Below are positions 53,245 through 62,300 of a DNA stretch of 64,000 nt, piece after piece; the stretch's first letter is position 1, and each line of letters starts with the position of its first letter. Origin of the DNA: Ornithinimicrobium sediminis (GTDB lineage Bacteria; Actinomycetota; Actinomycetes; Actinomycetales; Dermatophilaceae). Position numbers and translations under genes: made by a program. The DNA is taken from the NCBI RefSeq assembly GCF_021272345.1, contig NZ_JAJSDQ010000004.1, positions 62,001 through 126,000 on the forward strand, read 5' to 3'. Under the pieces are notes generated by a model. That model was given only the letters and a program-made list of their open reading frames with translations, was not told the DNA's origin and searched no databases.

Positions 53245-53724
53245 TCAGGTGGGGAGGACCAGCGCGGTGGCGACCGCGGCGACACCCTCGCCCCGGCCGG
53301 TGAGCCCCAGACCGTCGGTCGTCGTCGCCGACACCGACACGGGGGCTCCGCCCAGGGCCGCCGACATGGCCGCAGCAGCCTCCTCACGCCGGGGACCGAC
53401 CTTGGGGCGGTTGCCGACGACCTGCACCGAGACGTTGCCGACCGCCCAGCCGCCCTCGGCGAGCAGCCGAGCCACCTCGGCCAGCATCGCCGCACCCGAG
53501 GCCCCGGCCATCTCGGGCCGGTCGGTGCCGAACACGCTGCCCAGGTCGCCCAGCGACGCCGCCGACAGGAGCGCGTCGCACGCCGCGTGCGCGGCGACGT
53601 CGCCGTCGGAGTGCCCCTCGATGCCCTGCTCCCCCGGCCACTCCAGGCAGGCGAGGCGCAGCGGCCGGTCGTCCGCGGCATACCGGTGGACGTCGGTGCC
53701 GATGCCGACGCGCGGTGCGCTCAC
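53245..53724 (-). CDS. ispF: 2-C-methyl-D-erythritol 2,4-cyclodiphosphate synthase
   Basis: This 159-residue MEP-pathway enzyme cyclises CDP-ME-phosphate to MEcPP for isoprenoid synthesis. Metal-binding Asp and His are in [10 protein letters not shown] and the third ligand His in [27 protein letters not shown] and [20 protein letters not shown] are conserved. The GTG at 53724 overlaps the ispD stop by 4 bases (GTGA), marking translational coupling in the carD-ispD-ispF operon. Confidence 0.95.
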   Translation of the reverse strand: MSAPRVGIGTDVHRYAADDRPLRLACLEWPGEQGIEGHSDGDVAAHAACDALLSAASLGDLGSVFGTDRPEMAGASGAAMLAEVARLLAEGGWAVGNVSVQVVGNRPKVGPRREEAAAAMSAALGGAPVSVSATTTDGLGLTGRGEGVAAVATALVLPT

Positions 53725-54434
53725 GGCGACACCCCTCGCGGGCCCAGCCACAGCGAGGCCACCTCGAGGTCGTGCGGCGTCGTGATCTTCATGGCGCGTG
53801 GGTCGCCGTCGACGACGTGCACCCACCCGCCCACCTGCTCCACCATGCCGGCGTCGTCGGTCGCGGCGTCGGTGGCGTCGGCGTGCGCCCTCTCCAGGGT
53901 GGCCCGCAGGAAGCCCTGCGGGGTCTGCACCGCGCGCAGGGACGCCCGGGGCAGGGTGCTGGTCACCAGCAGCTCGCCGCGGTCGTCGGCAGCGACCGTC
54001 TTGACGGTGTCGGTCACGGGCAGCCCTGGCACGACCGCCATGTGGCCCGACCGCACCGCGTGGACGACACGCTCGAACACCTCGGGGGGCACCAGTGCAC
54101 GTGCGGCGTCGTGGACGAGCACGATGCCGGCCTCCTGGGGCAGGGACCGCAGCCCTCGCGCCACCGACGCGGCGCGGTCGGCCCCTCCGGGCACCACCTG
54201 CACCGGGCAGGAGGCCCCGGACGCAGCGAGGGCACCCGCCGAGAGTGCGTCGAGCTCGTCGACGCACCCCGGGGGTGCCACCACCACCACACTGCTGAGG
54301 CCCGGGCATGCCAGGACCCCGCGCAGCGCGTGGGTCACGATCGGCTCGCCGTGCAGCGGCACGAGAGCCTTGGGTCGGTCTGCTCCCAGTCGGGTGCCCT
54401 GGCCGGCTGCGACCAGGATGACACCGACGCTCAG
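53721..54434 (-). CDS. ispD: 2-C-methyl-D-erythritol 4-phosphate cytidylyltransferase, CTG start
   Basis: The full enzyme needs the nucleotide-binding start [20 protein letters not shown], which is encoded upstream of the first ATG/GTG (54362). In that frame no ATG, GTG or TTG exists back past the carD stop. The codon in the normal position is CTG at 54434, overlapping the carD TGA as CTGA. I therefore annotate 237 residues from CTG. Other motifs: [33 protein letters not shown] and [12 protein letters not shown]. It makes CDP-ME from CTP and MEP. A GTG-to-CTG change is the simplest explanation. Confidence 0.88.
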   Translation of the reverse strand: MSVGVILVAAGQGTRLGADRPKALVPLHGEPIVTHALRGVLACPGLSSVVVVAPPGCVDELDALSAGALAASGASCPVQVVPGGADRAASVARGLRSLPQEAGIVLVHDAARALVPPEVFERVVHAVRSGHMAVVPGLPVTDTVKTVAADDRGELLVTSTLPRASLRAVQTPQGFLRATLERAHADATDAATDDAGMVEQVGGWVHVVDGDPRAMKITTPHDLEVASLWLGPRGVSP

Positions 54435-54913
54435 GAGGCGAGCACCTCGTCGAGGGTGGCCTCCGCCTTGTCCTCGTTGGTCTTCTCGGCGAGGGCGAGC
54501 TCGCTGACCAGGATCTGGCGAGCCTTGTTGAGCAGGCGCTTCTCGCCGGTGGAGAGCCCGCGGTCCTTGTCACGACGCCACAGGTCGCGGACGACCTCGG
54601 CCACCTTGACCACGTCGCCGGAGGCGAGCTTCTCGAGGTTGGCCTTGTAGCGGCGGGACCAGTTGGTGGGCTCCTCCGTGTGCTCGGCCCGCAGGACCTG
54701 GAAGACCTTGTCCAGACCCTCCTTGCCGACCACGTCACGGACACCGACAAGATCGCAGTTGTCGGCGGGGACCTCGATGGTCAGATCTCCCTGGGCCACC
54801 TTCAGCTTGAGATAGATCTTCTCCTCGCCCTTGATGGTGCGCGTCTTCATTTCTTCGATGAGTGCCGCCCCGTGATGCGGGTACACGACAGTCTCGCCGA
54901 CCTTGAACGTCAT
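54431..54913 (-). CDS. carD: CarD-family RNA polymerase-binding regulator
   Basis: This 160-residue essential actinobacterial transcription factor stabilises open promoter complexes, mainly at rRNA promoters. The N-terminal RNAP-interaction domain ([20 protein letters not shown]) and the C-terminal DNA-binding helices are complete, including the wedge Trp in [15 protein letters not shown]. It is the first gene of the carD-ispD-ispF operon, as in most actinobacteria. AGGGG lies 11 bases before the ATG. Confidence 0.96.
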   Translation of the reverse strand: MTFKVGETVVYPHHGAALIEEMKTRTIKGEEKIYLKLKVAQGDLTIEVPADNCDLVGVRDVVGKEGLDKVFQVLRAEHTEEPTNWSRRYKANLEKLASGDVVKVAEVVRDLWRRDKDRGLSTGEKRLLNKARQILVSELALAEKTNEDKAEATLDEVLAS

Positions 54914-55030
54914 CTTCAGTTAGCCCCTTTCGCGGACCCCCAGGATACCACGAGTGTTGTAGGTCACTCAATGACACCGTTGACATTCCCGCAGGTCAGG
55001 GACCTGCCTACAGAGAGACTTCTCACCCGC

Positions 55031-55036
55031 TAGGCT
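55031..55036 (+). promoter_or_regulatory. -10 box of a probable leaderless promoter
   Basis: TAGGCT lies 6 nt before the GTG at 55043. Confidence 0.55.
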
Positions 55037-55042
55037 ACCGCT

Positions 55043-55567
55043 GTGACCTCACGACCTGCTGCCCCGACCCCTCGGCGCCGTCTCGGCGTCGCCGCCGCCG
55101 CCCTGGTCGCCGCCCTCGGGCTGAGCGCGTGCCAGGTCGCCTCACCGGCCACGACGACCTACCAGTACGACCCCGCCGACGGGGTGTCGGTGCAGGTGGG
55201 CGACGTGCGCGTGCTCGACCTGCTCGTCGTCAGCGAGGGCGCCGGCGCCCCCGGCGTCGTCTCCGGCTCGGTCGTCAACACCGCTCGGGAGGAGGTCGAG
55301 GTGACGATGGCGGTGCAGACCGCCGACGGGCGCACCGACCTCAGCCCGACCCTCGCCGTCCCGCCCACGACCTCGGTCCGGGCCGACGGCGACGGGGAGA
55401 ACGGGTCGGGTGAGCCCGTGCGCATCGACGCGGTCGAGGTCCGTGCCGGCCAGATGGTCACCGTGCGCGTCAGCACGTCGACCGGCGAGACCGAGTCACG
55501 GCGTGTGCCGGTGCTGCTGCCCGAGGGCAGCTACGCGCCGTACGCGGAGGTGCTCGGCGGCGAGTGA
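55043..55567 (+). CDS. lipoprotein of unknown function
   Basis: This 174-residue protein has an N-terminal basic region, a hydrophobic segment VAAAALVAALGLSAC with lipobox LSAC (Cys about residue 30), and a single beta-sandwich-like domain (VQVGDVRVLDLLVVSEG; VVSGSVVNTAREEVEVTMAV). It resembles small actinobacterial lipoproteins of the copper-chaperone-like or DUF461 style, but the Met/His copper ligands are not evident. A bidirectional terminator separates it from phoU. Confidence 0.75.
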   Translation: MTSRPAAPTPRRRLGVAAAALVAALGLSACQVASPATTTYQYDPADGVSVQVGDVRVLDLLVVSEGAGAPGVVSGSVVNTAREEVEVTMAVQTADGRTDLSPTLAVPPTTSVRADGDGENGSGEPVRIDAVEVRAGQMVTVRVSTSTGETESRRVPVLLPEGSYAPYAEVLGGE

Positions 55568-55584
55568 GCCGGGCTGTCCGGCCC

Positions 55585-55634
55585 GACGAGACAGGCCCCC
55601 GCCAACCACCGAGGTGGGGCGGGGGCCTCTCGTC
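55585..55634. terminator. bidirectional terminator between lipoprotein gene and phoU
   Basis: The stem is 7 bp plus 10 bp (55585-55591 with 55628-55634; 55594-55603 with 55618-55627), with a two-base bulge on one side and a 14-nt loop. It lies between the converging stops. Confidence 0.8.
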
Positions 55635-55652
55635 TGCGGCCGGCCGCGCGGC

Positions 55653-56369
55653 TCAGTCGCGGACAGGCGCGGTGCCTCGGGCGCTGTCGGCGGTGCGCTG
55701 CTCGAGCGCCTCGTCGAGGTCGACCTCGTCGTACCACTCCCCGGTGACCAGGTAGACGACACGGTGGGCCACCGAGACGGCGTGGTCGCCGAAGCGCTCG
55801 TAGTAGCGGCTGAGCAGGGTGGCGTCCACCGCTGCCTCGATGCCGCCGTCCCAGTCGTCGGAGAGCAGGATCTTGAAGACGTCGCGGTGGAGCTGGTCCA
55901 TCCGGTCGTCGTCGTCCTTGAGGTGGGCCGCCCCCTGGAGGTCCTTGTTGGCGATGATGGAGCCGGTCTTGATGACCATCTGCTCCGCGATGCGCCCCAT
56001 CTCGGAGAAGGTCGCGCGCAGCCGGGCAGGGATCGCCGTCTCCGGGTAGCGCAGCCGGGTGACCTTGGCGACGTGGCGCGCGAGGTCACCCATGCGCTCC
56101 AGGTCCGAGCTCATCCGCATCGAGGTCACCAGGATCCGCAGGTCGGTGGCGACCGGCTGCTGGCGGGCCAGGATGTCGACCGCGCGGTTGTCGAGGTCGC
56201 GCCGGATGGCGTCGATGTGCTCGTCGGCGGTGATGACGCTCTCCGCGAGCTCCAGGTCGGCGTCCATCAGCGCCTGGGTCGCGCGGTTGAGCGCCGAGGC
56301 GGTCAGCCTCGTCATCTCGACCAGCTGGTCGGAGACGTGGGCCAGCTCCTCGTGGAATGCGGTGCGCAT
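55653..56369 (-). CDS. phoU: phosphate signalling protein PhoU
   Basis: This 238-residue protein forms two similar three-helix bundles. ELAHVSDQLVEMTRLTASAL opens the first and MGRIAEQMVIKTGSIIANKD the second. RMSSDLERMGDLARHVAKVT and YYERFGDHAVSVAHRVVYLV are the conserved metal-contacting helices. PhoU links the phosphate transporter to the sensor kinase and keeps the Pho response off when phosphate is plentiful. It diverges from senX3 and shares the intergenic Pho-box-like repeats with it. Confidence 0.95.
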   Translation of the reverse strand: MRTAFHEELAHVSDQLVEMTRLTASALNRATQALMDADLELAESVITADEHIDAIRRDLDNRAVDILARQQPVATDLRILVTSMRMSSDLERMGDLARHVAKVTRLRYPETAIPARLRATFSEMGRIAEQMVIKTGSIIANKDLQGAAHLKDDDDRMDQLHRDVFKILLSDDWDGGIEAAVDATLLSRYYERFGDHAVSVAHRVVYLVTGEWYDEVDLDEALEQRTADSARGTAPVRD

Positions 56370-56414
56370 AGGTGCTCCCTCCGGGTGTCGTCGCAGGCAC
56401 CGTGTCAGCCGTGT

Positions 56415-56442
56415 GTGAACGCGATACTGACGTCAAGTGAAC
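56415..56442. promoter_or_regulatory. Pho/RegX3-box-like direct repeat
   Basis: GTGAAC occurs at 56415-56420 and 56437-56442 (GTTCAC on the minus strand), exactly 22 bp apart, which is two 11-bp steps. Actinobacterial Pho boxes are GTTCA-type repeats with 11-bp spacing. The site lies between phoU and senX3. Confidence 0.55.
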
Positions 56443-56502
56443 ACTGGGCCACCGTGGAACACCAGTTCGGCCGAATGGGACGGGGTGGTCCCCACGGCGT
56501 TC

Positions 56503-56508
56503 TACTGT
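56503..56508 (+). promoter_or_regulatory. -10 box of the senX3 promoter
   Basis: TACTGT lies 6 nt before the ATG at 56515, without a Shine-Dalgarno sequence. Confidence 0.55.
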
Positions 56509-56514
56509 GGACGC

Positions 56515-57813
56515 ATGAGCCCATGGACCGCCCTCGCCCTCGGGGTGACGCTCGGTCTCGTCGTGGGCTGTGTCCTCATGCTGCTGCTGTGGGGGCGCCC
56601 CGACGGCGCCGCCGCCGAGCCCGCCGAACGGCCCGACCTGCCGCTCGGGGTCGCCGAGGTGCTGGGGGCCCTGCGCACGGGCGGGCTCGTCGTGGACCGC
56701 ACCGGCCGGGTGGTGCGCGCCACCTCGGCCGCCCCGGCCTTCGGGCTGGTCCGCGGCTCGGAGCTCGTCGACCCCGAGCTGCGCCGCCTCGCCGCCCGCG
56801 TGCTGCAGGACCGGGTCATCCGGGAGACCGAGCTCGACCTCACCACCGGGCCCTTCGGCACGGGACGGATGCTGCTCGGGGTGCGGGTCGGTGCGATCCG
56901 CGACGACCTGGTGCTCATGCTCATCGAGGACCGCACCCAGGCCCGACGGGTCGAGGAGGTGCGCCGCGACTTCGTGGTCAACGTGAGCCACGAGCTGAAG
57001 ACACCGGTGGGTGGCCTGTCGCTGCTGGCCGAGGCCGTCGAGGACGCGGCCGACGACCCGGTCGCCGTGCGCCGCTTCGCCCGGCGCATGCAGGTCGAGA
57101 CGCACCGGCTCTCGCGGCTGGTGAGCGAGATCGTCGACCTGTCCCGGCTCCAGGCGACCGACCTGATGACCGAGCTCGTCGTGGTGGACGTGGCCGCCTG
57201 CTCGCAGGAGGCGGTGGAGCACACCAGGCTGGTGGCCGGCCATCGCCGGGTCACGGCGTCCACGACCACCCCGCGCGAGGGCCTGCGGGTCTACGGCGAG
57301 CCCGAGCTCATCACCACGGCCATCCGCAACCTGGTCGCCAACGCCATCGCCTACTCCGAGGACGGCACCTCGGTCTCGGTGGTGACGCGTCGCACCGGCG
57401 ACGTCGTGGAGGTCGCCGTGACCGACCAGGGCCAGGGCATCCCGCCCGCGGACCGTGAGCGCATCTTCGAGCGCTTCTACCGGGTCGACCCCGCCCGCTC
57501 ACGGGCCACCGGCGGCACCGGGCTCGGGCTGTCCATCGTCAAGCACGTCTGCGTCAACCACGGCGGCGAGGTGACGGTCTGGAGCCACGAGGGCCACGGG
57601 TCCACGTTCACGGTCCGGCTGCCCGCCATGGTGGAGGACGACCGTCCGGTCGGCTCCCCGGCGCCCCCGACGCACCGCAGACCGGCGCCCCTGACCGACC
57701 CCGAGAGTGCGGCCTCGCTCCGCGCCGAGAGCATGTCCCCGCCCCCGCCGCACCCTGACCGACCCGCACCGGCGACGGGTCGACCCGACGACACACGAGA
57801 GGTGGCCCGATGA
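56515..57813 (+). CDS. senX3: phosphate-sensing histidine kinase
   Basis: This 432-residue kinase has one N-terminal helix (ALALGVTLGLVVGCVLMLLL), a PAS-like domain (about 45-145) and HisKA with the phospho-His in VNVSHELKTPVGGLSLL. The ATPase domain has the N box IRNLVANAIAYSEDG, G1 VTDQGQGIPP and G2 GGTGLGLSIVKH. The C-terminal 55 residues are Pro-rich and disordered. With a single helix it probably senses phosphate through PhoU/Pst rather than directly. It overlaps regX3 by 4 bases (ATGA). Confidence 0.95.
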   Translation: MSPWTALALGVTLGLVVGCVLMLLLWGRPDGAAAEPAERPDLPLGVAEVLGALRTGGLVVDRTGRVVRATSAAPAFGLVRGSELVDPELRRLAARVLQDRVIRETELDLTTGPFGTGRMLLGVRVGAIRDDLVLMLIEDRTQARRVEEVRRDFVVNVSHELKTPVGGLSLLAEAVEDAADDPVAVRRFARRMQVETHRLSRLVSEIVDLSRLQATDLMTELVVVDVAACSQEAVEHTRLVAGHRRVTASTTTPREGLRVYGEPELITTAIRNLVANAIAYSEDGTSVSVVTRRTGDVVEVAVTDQGQGIPPADRERIFERFYRVDPARSRATGGTGLGLSIVKHVCVNHGGEVTVWSHEGHGSTFTVRLPAMVEDDRPVGSPAPPTHRRPAPLTDPESAASLRAESMSPPPPHPDRPAPATGRPDDTREVAR

Positions 57814-58511
57814 CGCGGATCCTGCTGGTCGAGGACGAGGAGTCCCTGTCCGACCCGCTGTCCTACCTGCTGGACAAGGAGGGCTACGAGGTGGCCGTGG
57901 CAGCCACCGGGCCCGACGGGCTCGCGGAGTTCGACCGCGGGGGGGCCGACCTGGTGCTGCTCGACCTCATGCTCCCGGGGATGAGCGGCATCGACGTCTG
58001 CCGCCAGCTAAGGCAGCGCTCCTCCGTGCCGGTCATCATGCTCACCGCCAAGGACAGCGAGGTGGACAAGGTGGTCGGGCTGGAGATCGGCGCCGACGAC
58101 TACGTCACCAAGCCCTACTCCGCCCGAGAGCTGCTCGCCCGGATCAAGGCGGTGCTGCGCCGCCAGGCGGAGCCGGAGGACCTGGTGCCCGCCACCGTCG
58201 AGGCCGGCCCCGTCCGCATGGACGTGGAGCGCCACCACGTCACGGTCGGGGGCTCCGCGGTGTCGCTGCCGCTGAAGGAGTTCGAGCTGCTGGAGATGCT
58301 GCTGCGCAACGCCGGCAGGGTGCTGACGCGCGGTCAGCTCATCGACCGGGTCTGGGGGTCGGACTACGTCGGCGACACCAAGACCCTGGACGTCCACGTG
58401 AAGCGGCTGCGCGCCAAGGTCGAGCCGGACCCCTCCGTGCCGCGGCACATCGTCACGGTGCGGGGCCTGGGCTACAAGTTCGAGGTGGACAGGCCCAGCA
58501 CGGACTCGTAG
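57810..58511 (+). CDS. regX3: response regulator RegX3, OmpR type
   Basis: This 233-residue protein has a receiver domain with acidic pair LLVEDEESL, phospho-acceptor Asp in LVLLDLMLPGMSG and Lys in YVTKPYSAREL. The winged-helix output domain follows (VSLPLKEFELLEMLLRNAGR; TLDVHVKRLRAKVEPD; VRGLGYKFE). It activates phosphate-starvation genes. Its end overlaps the convergent glycosyltransferase gene by 40 bases, so the two transcripts are partly antisense. Confidence 0.96.
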   Translation: MTRILLVEDEESLSDPLSYLLDKEGYEVAVAATGPDGLAEFDRGGADLVLLDLMLPGMSGIDVCRQLRQRSSVPVIMLTAKDSEVDKVVGLEIGADDYVTKPYSARELLARIKAVLRRQAEPEDLVPATVEAGPVRMDVERHHVTVGGSAVSLPLKEFELLEMLLRNAGRVLTRGQLIDRVWGSDYVGDTKTLDVHVKRLRAKVEPDPSVPRHIVTVRGLGYKFEVDRPSTDS

Positions 58512-59575
58512 GTCCGGCGGTGCTCCGCCGCGACCCGGCGCCTCTCCTCGGCCCGCGCCTCGGGGTCGGCCCGCCAGGGCAGCGTGGCGGCGTGGGCCGC
58601 GCGCACCCCCGCCCCGATCGACGCGCCCCGCTGCGGCCCCTCCGCCCGGAAGACCAGACAGTCCTGCTGCTCGGCATAGAAGCCGCAGTCCGGCGCCAGC
58701 ACGCGGGTGCCCACGTCGTAGCACGCCTCCAGCCACCCGGAGTGGGTGCCGAAGCGGTAGGGCAGCACCGACAGGTCGATCGCCTGCAGGTAGGCGAAGA
58801 ACGCCTCGTCGTCGAAGAAGTCGTGCACGTGCAGCGCGAGCCGGCCCGCCTCGGCGGCCGAGCGCAGCAGCGCGGCCAGGGCCGGGTCGTGGCGGGTGAA
58901 CCCGGGTGTCATCACGTCGGTGTGGGCGTCCACCCGCAGGACGGCCCGGGGCAGGGAGGGCACGACCTCCAGCAGCGGCTCCAGCACGCCGACGGGGTCC
59001 ATGTTGGCGCGCAGGCTCTTCAGGTGCAGGCCGACCACGAACTCCGCGCGCCGGGGCCGGGGGCGTCGCAGCACCGCGTCCTCCGCGACGTGCGGGTGCG
59101 GCACGACCCGCGCCTCCCGGCCCCAGCGGCGCCGGATCTCGGCCGCGGCGCCGGGGGTCAGGGTGACCAGCGCGTCGGCGGCCGGCACCAGCACGTCCAG
59201 CTGGGCGCTGTGCAGCGTCGGGTCGTCGTGGTGCGGGTTGCTGAGGTCGTGGACCGTGTAGGCCAGCGGGCGACCGCTGTCACGCAGCGCGCCCACCAGG
59301 GCCTGCAGCTGCTCCGGGGAGCGTGCGTCGAAGCCGAAGTGCACATGACACAGGTCGAACTCGCCGGCGTGCTCGCGCACCCAGCCGGCCTCCAGCGCCG
59401 GCGGAGGCCACCACCGGGCCCCCGGCGGGGCACCCGGAGGCTGCGGGTCGGGCAGACGGTCGACGGCGTCGGTGCCCGCCGGGTCGCTGAGGTGGCGCAC
59501 GTAGACGTGACCGGCGGGCACGCTCAGCACGCGCAGCCGGCCGCTCCCGGCACCCGGGGCGGGTCCCCCGTTCAC
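58472..59575 (-). CDS. glycosyltransferase-like protein (GT-B fold)
   Basis: About 367 residues. The N-terminal half contains FDLCHVHFGFDARSPEQLQA, LAYTVHDLSNPH and DALVTLTPGAAAEIRRRWGR, the acceptor domain of a GT4-like enzyme. The C-terminal half has VVGLHLKSLRANMDPVGVLE, and AIDLSVLPYRFGTHSGWLEA with RVLAPDCGFYAEQ, the nucleotide-sugar side. The EX7E motif is not obvious, so the donor is uncertain. The GTG at 59575 gives the best length. It lies 37 bp downstream of gpmA in the mshA-ybjN-gpmA direction and may be co-transcribed. Confidence 0.75.
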   Translation of the reverse strand: MNGGPAPGAGSGRLRVLSVPAGHVYVRHLSDPAGTDAVDRLPDPQPPGAPPGARWWPPPALEAGWVREHAGEFDLCHVHFGFDARSPEQLQALVGALRDSGRPLAYTVHDLSNPHHDDPTLHSAQLDVLVPAADALVTLTPGAAAEIRRRWGREARVVPHPHVAEDAVLRRPRPRRAEFVVGLHLKSLRANMDPVGVLEPLLEVVPSLPRAVLRVDAHTDVMTPGFTRHDPALAALLRSAAEAGRLALHVHDFFDDEAFFAYLQAIDLSVLPYRFGTHSGWLEACYDVGTRVLAPDCGFYAEQQDCLVFRAEGPQRGASIGAGVRAAHAATLPWRADPEARAEERRRVAAEHRRTYESVLGLSTSNL

Positions 59576-59612
59576 GGGGTGGCGGTCCGGGTCACGGGAG
59601 CGGCGGACGCGG

Positions 59613-60362
59613 TCAGTGCCTGCCCTGGTTGGCGACGGCCTCGATGGCGGCCGCGGCGGCGTCGGCGTCCAGGTAGCGGCCGCCGCGCTGCAGCGGCCGG
59701 AAGTCCTCGTCGAGCTCGTAGACGAGGGGGATGCCGGTGGGGATGTTGAGGCCGACGATGTCCTCGTCGCTGATGCCGTCGAGGTGCTTGACGAGAGCTC
59801 GCAGGCTGTTGCCGTGGGCGGCGACGAGCACCACCTGGCCGTCGGCGAGGTCAGCGGTGATGCCGGACTCCCAGTAGGGCAGCATGCGGGCGATGACGTC
59901 CTTGAGGCACTCGGTGGCCGGCATCTCGTCACCGAGGTCGGCATACCGCGGGTCACCGGCCTGGGAGAACTCCGCGTCGTCCTCGATCGGCGGCGGCGGG
60001 GTGTCGAAGGAGCGGCGCCAGAGCATGAACTGCTCCTCGCCGTACTTGTCGCGGGTGGCCGCCTTGTCCAGCCCCTGGAGCGCACCGTAGTGCCGCTCGT
60101 TGAGGCGCCAGGACCGGCGCACCGGGACCCAGTGCCGGTCGGCGGCGTCCAGGGCCATGTTGGCGGTCGTGATGGCTCGGCGCAGCAGGGAGGTGTGCAG
60201 GACGTCGGGCAGCAGGCCCTCCTGGAGCAGCAGCTCGCCACCCCGTCTGGCCTCCTCGCGGCCCTTGTCCGACAGGTCCACGTCGACCCAGCCGGTGAAG
60301 AGGTTCTCGGCGTTCCACAGGCTCTCGCCGTGACGGAGCAGGATGAGGGTGTGCGTCGTCAT
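59613..60362 (-). CDS. gpmA: 2,3-bisphosphoglycerate-dependent phosphoglycerate mutase
   Basis: This 249-residue glycolytic enzyme interconverts 3- and 2-phosphoglycerate. The phospho-His is in [34 protein letters not shown] carries the catalytic Glu region, and the second His is in [17 protein letters not shown]. The ATG at 60362 has a TAGACT box 7 nt upstream, so it may have its own leaderless promoter inside the end of ybjN. mshA, ybjN, gpmA and the senX3-regX3 pair keep their usual actinobacterial neighbourhood. Confidence 0.96.
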   Translation of the reverse strand: MTTHTLILLRHGESLWNAENLFTGWVDVDLSDKGREEARRGGELLLQEGLLPDVLHTSLLRRAITTANMALDAADRHWVPVRRSWRLNERHYGALQGLDKAATRDKYGEEQFMLWRRSFDTPPPPIEDDAEFSQAGDPRYADLGDEMPATECLKDVIARMLPYWESGITADLADGQVVLVAAHGNSLRALVKHLDGISDEDIVGLNIPTGIPLVYELDEDFRPLQRGGRYLDADAAAAAIEAVANQGRH

Positions 60363-60369
60363 GGCCGCG

Positions 60370-60375
60370 AGTCTA
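60370..60375 (-). promoter_or_regulatory. -10 box of a probable gpmA promoter
   Basis: TAGACT on the minus strand lies 7 nt before the gpmA ATG. It includes part of the ybjN stop codon. Confidence 0.45.
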
Positions 60376-60882
60376 GTCAGCGGGGCGGTCCCGCAGCAGG
60401 TGCGCGAACGCCTCGAGGTTCGCGGTCGACTCGCCACGGGTCGTGCGCCAGGCCCACTCCGTCCTCATCGCGGAGAGGAAGCCGAGGGCGAGCAGCTCGT
60501 TGAACGGCTCGTCGCAGGCCCCGAGGACCGCGCCCAGAAGGTCGTCCAGGGCCTGGGTGTCGAGCGCCGCCAGCGGGAGCTGGCCCGCAACGTACACGTC
60601 GCCGTCGGTGTCGATCGCATAGGCCAGCCCGGGCAGCCGCAGGTTGCGGCGCAGCAGGTAGGCGTACACCGCCTCGTGGTTCTCGTCGGGGTTGCGGATG
60701 ACGAAGGCGCGCACGCGCAGGGCGCGCTGGCGCACCAGCAGCGACACGACCGTGCGCAGCTTGCGCTCGCCCGGCAGCGTGGCGACGACCTCACCGGGGC
60801 GCGCGCCGTCCTCCCACGCGACCCCGAGGGTGTCCAGGTGGCTGCGCAGCAGACGCAGGACCGCCTCCCGGTCCGGGCTCAC
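60373..60882 (-). CDS. YbjN domain-containing protein
   Basis: This 169-residue protein has the type III secretion chaperone-like YbjN fold. [40 protein letters not shown] and [20 protein letters not shown] are the usual segments. Its molecular role is not established; in mycobacteria the homologue lies between mshA and gpmA, as here. The GTG at 60882 overlaps the mshA stop by 4 bases (GTGA), so it is translated with mshA. Confidence 0.88.
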   Translation of the reverse strand: MSPDREAVLRLLRSHLDTLGVAWEDGARPGEVVATLPGERKLRTVVSLLVRQRALRVRAFVIRNPDENHEAVYAYLLRRNLRLPGLAYAIDTDGDVYVAGQLPLAALDTQALDDLLGAVLGACDEPFNELLALGFLSAMRTEWAWRTTRGESTANLEAFAHLLRDRPAD

Positions 60883-62204
60883 GGGACGACGGCCGTCGGG
60901 AGGTCGCTGAGCGCCCTGGCGTCGTCGATCGCCCGGATGTCCTGCTCGCCGCAGGCGAGGGCGTAGACCGACAGCAGGTCGTCGACGGTGTGGTCCCAGC
61001 TGAACCGGGCCGCATGCTCCGGGGCCCGACGGGCGAGCTCGGCCAGCTCCTCGGGGTCGTCCAGCAGGGCGGTGAGGACCTCTGCCCAGCGCCAGGCCTC
61101 GTGGCCCTGCACCAGCACCCCTGCCTCCCCCACGGCGACGGGCAGCCCCCCGACGTCGGCCGCCACCACCGGGGTGCCGCTGGCCAGCGCCTCCACGGCG
61201 ACGAGACCGAAGGACTCGCTGTGCGAGGGCACCGTCACCAGGTCGGCCGCGCGGTACCACCGGGCCAGGTCCTCGCGGGAGACCGGAGGGGCGAACCTGA
61301 CCAGGTCCTCGACCCCCGCCCGGCGTGCCAGCTCCTGCAGGGCCTCCGGCGCCGCGAGCCCGCTGCCGGAGGGCCCGCCCAGGACGGCGACGACCAGCCG
61401 TGAGCGCAGGGAGGGGTCGCGGTGCACCATGTGCGCCGCGGCCTTGACCAGGACGTCCGGCGCCTTGAGCGGCTGGATGCGACCCACGAAGAGCAGCACC
61501 GTCGCGTCGGCCGGGAGCCCCAGCTCGGCGCGGGCACGCGAGCGGTCACCGGGGCGGAAGATGTCGAGGTCGACGCCAGGGTTGACCACGTGCACCTTCT
61601 CGGGCTCGGCACCGTAGAGGTCCACGAGCTGGGCCGCCTCCTCCTCGGTGTTCGCCACCAGGGACGCGGCCGCCTGCACGACCTGGGCCTCGCCGATCTC
61701 GCGCCCGCGCGGCTCGGGGGCGTCGCCCTCGGCGAGCTGGGCGTTCTTGACCCGCGCCATCGTGTGCATGGTGTGCACCAGGGGCACGTTCCACCGGTCG
61801 GCCGCGAGCCAGCCCACCTGGCCGGAGAGCCAGTAGTGCGAGTGGACGATGTCGTACCACCCCTCCGGACGGGCCGCCACGGTGCGCATCATGCCGGCGG
61901 CGAACGCACACAGCTGGCCGGGCAGGTCCTCCTTGGCCAGGCCCTCGAAGGGACCGGCAGGCACGTGGTGCACCAGCACCCCCTCGGCCAGCTGCACGGT
62001 CTCCGGCTGGCTGCCGTCGGTGGCGCGGGTGAAGATCTCGACCTCCGTGCCCCGCCTGGCCAGCCGCCGGGCCGTCTCCACGACATACACGTTGAGCCCA
62101 CCGGCGTCGCCGGTGCCCGGTCGCTCCAGCGGCGAGGTGTGCACGCTCAGCATGGCCACCCTGCGGGGACAGCCCACCACCCGTCCGTTGCTCACCGTGC
62201 TCAC
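60879..62204 (-). CDS. mshA: D-inositol-3-phosphate glycosyltransferase (mycothiol synthesis)
   Basis: This 441-residue GT4 enzyme transfers GlcNAc from UDP-GlcNAc to inositol-3-phosphate, the first step of mycothiol synthesis. [20 protein letters not shown] and [12 protein letters not shown] are the MshA signature start. [37 protein letters not shown] and the EX7E segment [20 protein letters not shown] follow. The GTG at 62204 gives a typical N-terminus. It heads the mshA-ybjN-gpmA cluster and is the key evidence for mycothiol in this organism. Confidence 0.95.
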   Translation of the reverse strand: MSTVSNGRVVGCPRRVAMLSVHTSPLERPGTGDAGGLNVYVVETARRLARRGTEVEIFTRATDGSQPETVQLAEGVLVHHVPAGPFEGLAKEDLPGQLCAFAAGMMRTVAARPEGWYDIVHSHYWLSGQVGWLAADRWNVPLVHTMHTMARVKNAQLAEGDAPEPRGREIGEAQVVQAAASLVANTEEEAAQLVDLYGAEPEKVHVVNPGVDLDIFRPGDRSRARAELGLPADATVLLFVGRIQPLKAPDVLVKAAAHMVHRDPSLRSRLVVAVLGGPSGSGLAAPEALQELARRAGVEDLVRFAPPVSREDLARWYRAADLVTVPSHSESFGLVAVEALASGTPVVAADVGGLPVAVGEAGVLVQGHEAWRWAEVLTALLDDPEELAELARRAPEHAARFSWDHTVDDLLSVYALACGEQDIRAIDDARALSDLPTAVVP

Positions 62205-62300
62205 CCGGTCAGTTTCGCACGGCTCCGCGGCCGGCCGGCGTGCGATCCGTGCTCGCCGCGGACGGGCCAGCGGAACGGCGCGCACCGGCCCGGCAGGAGC

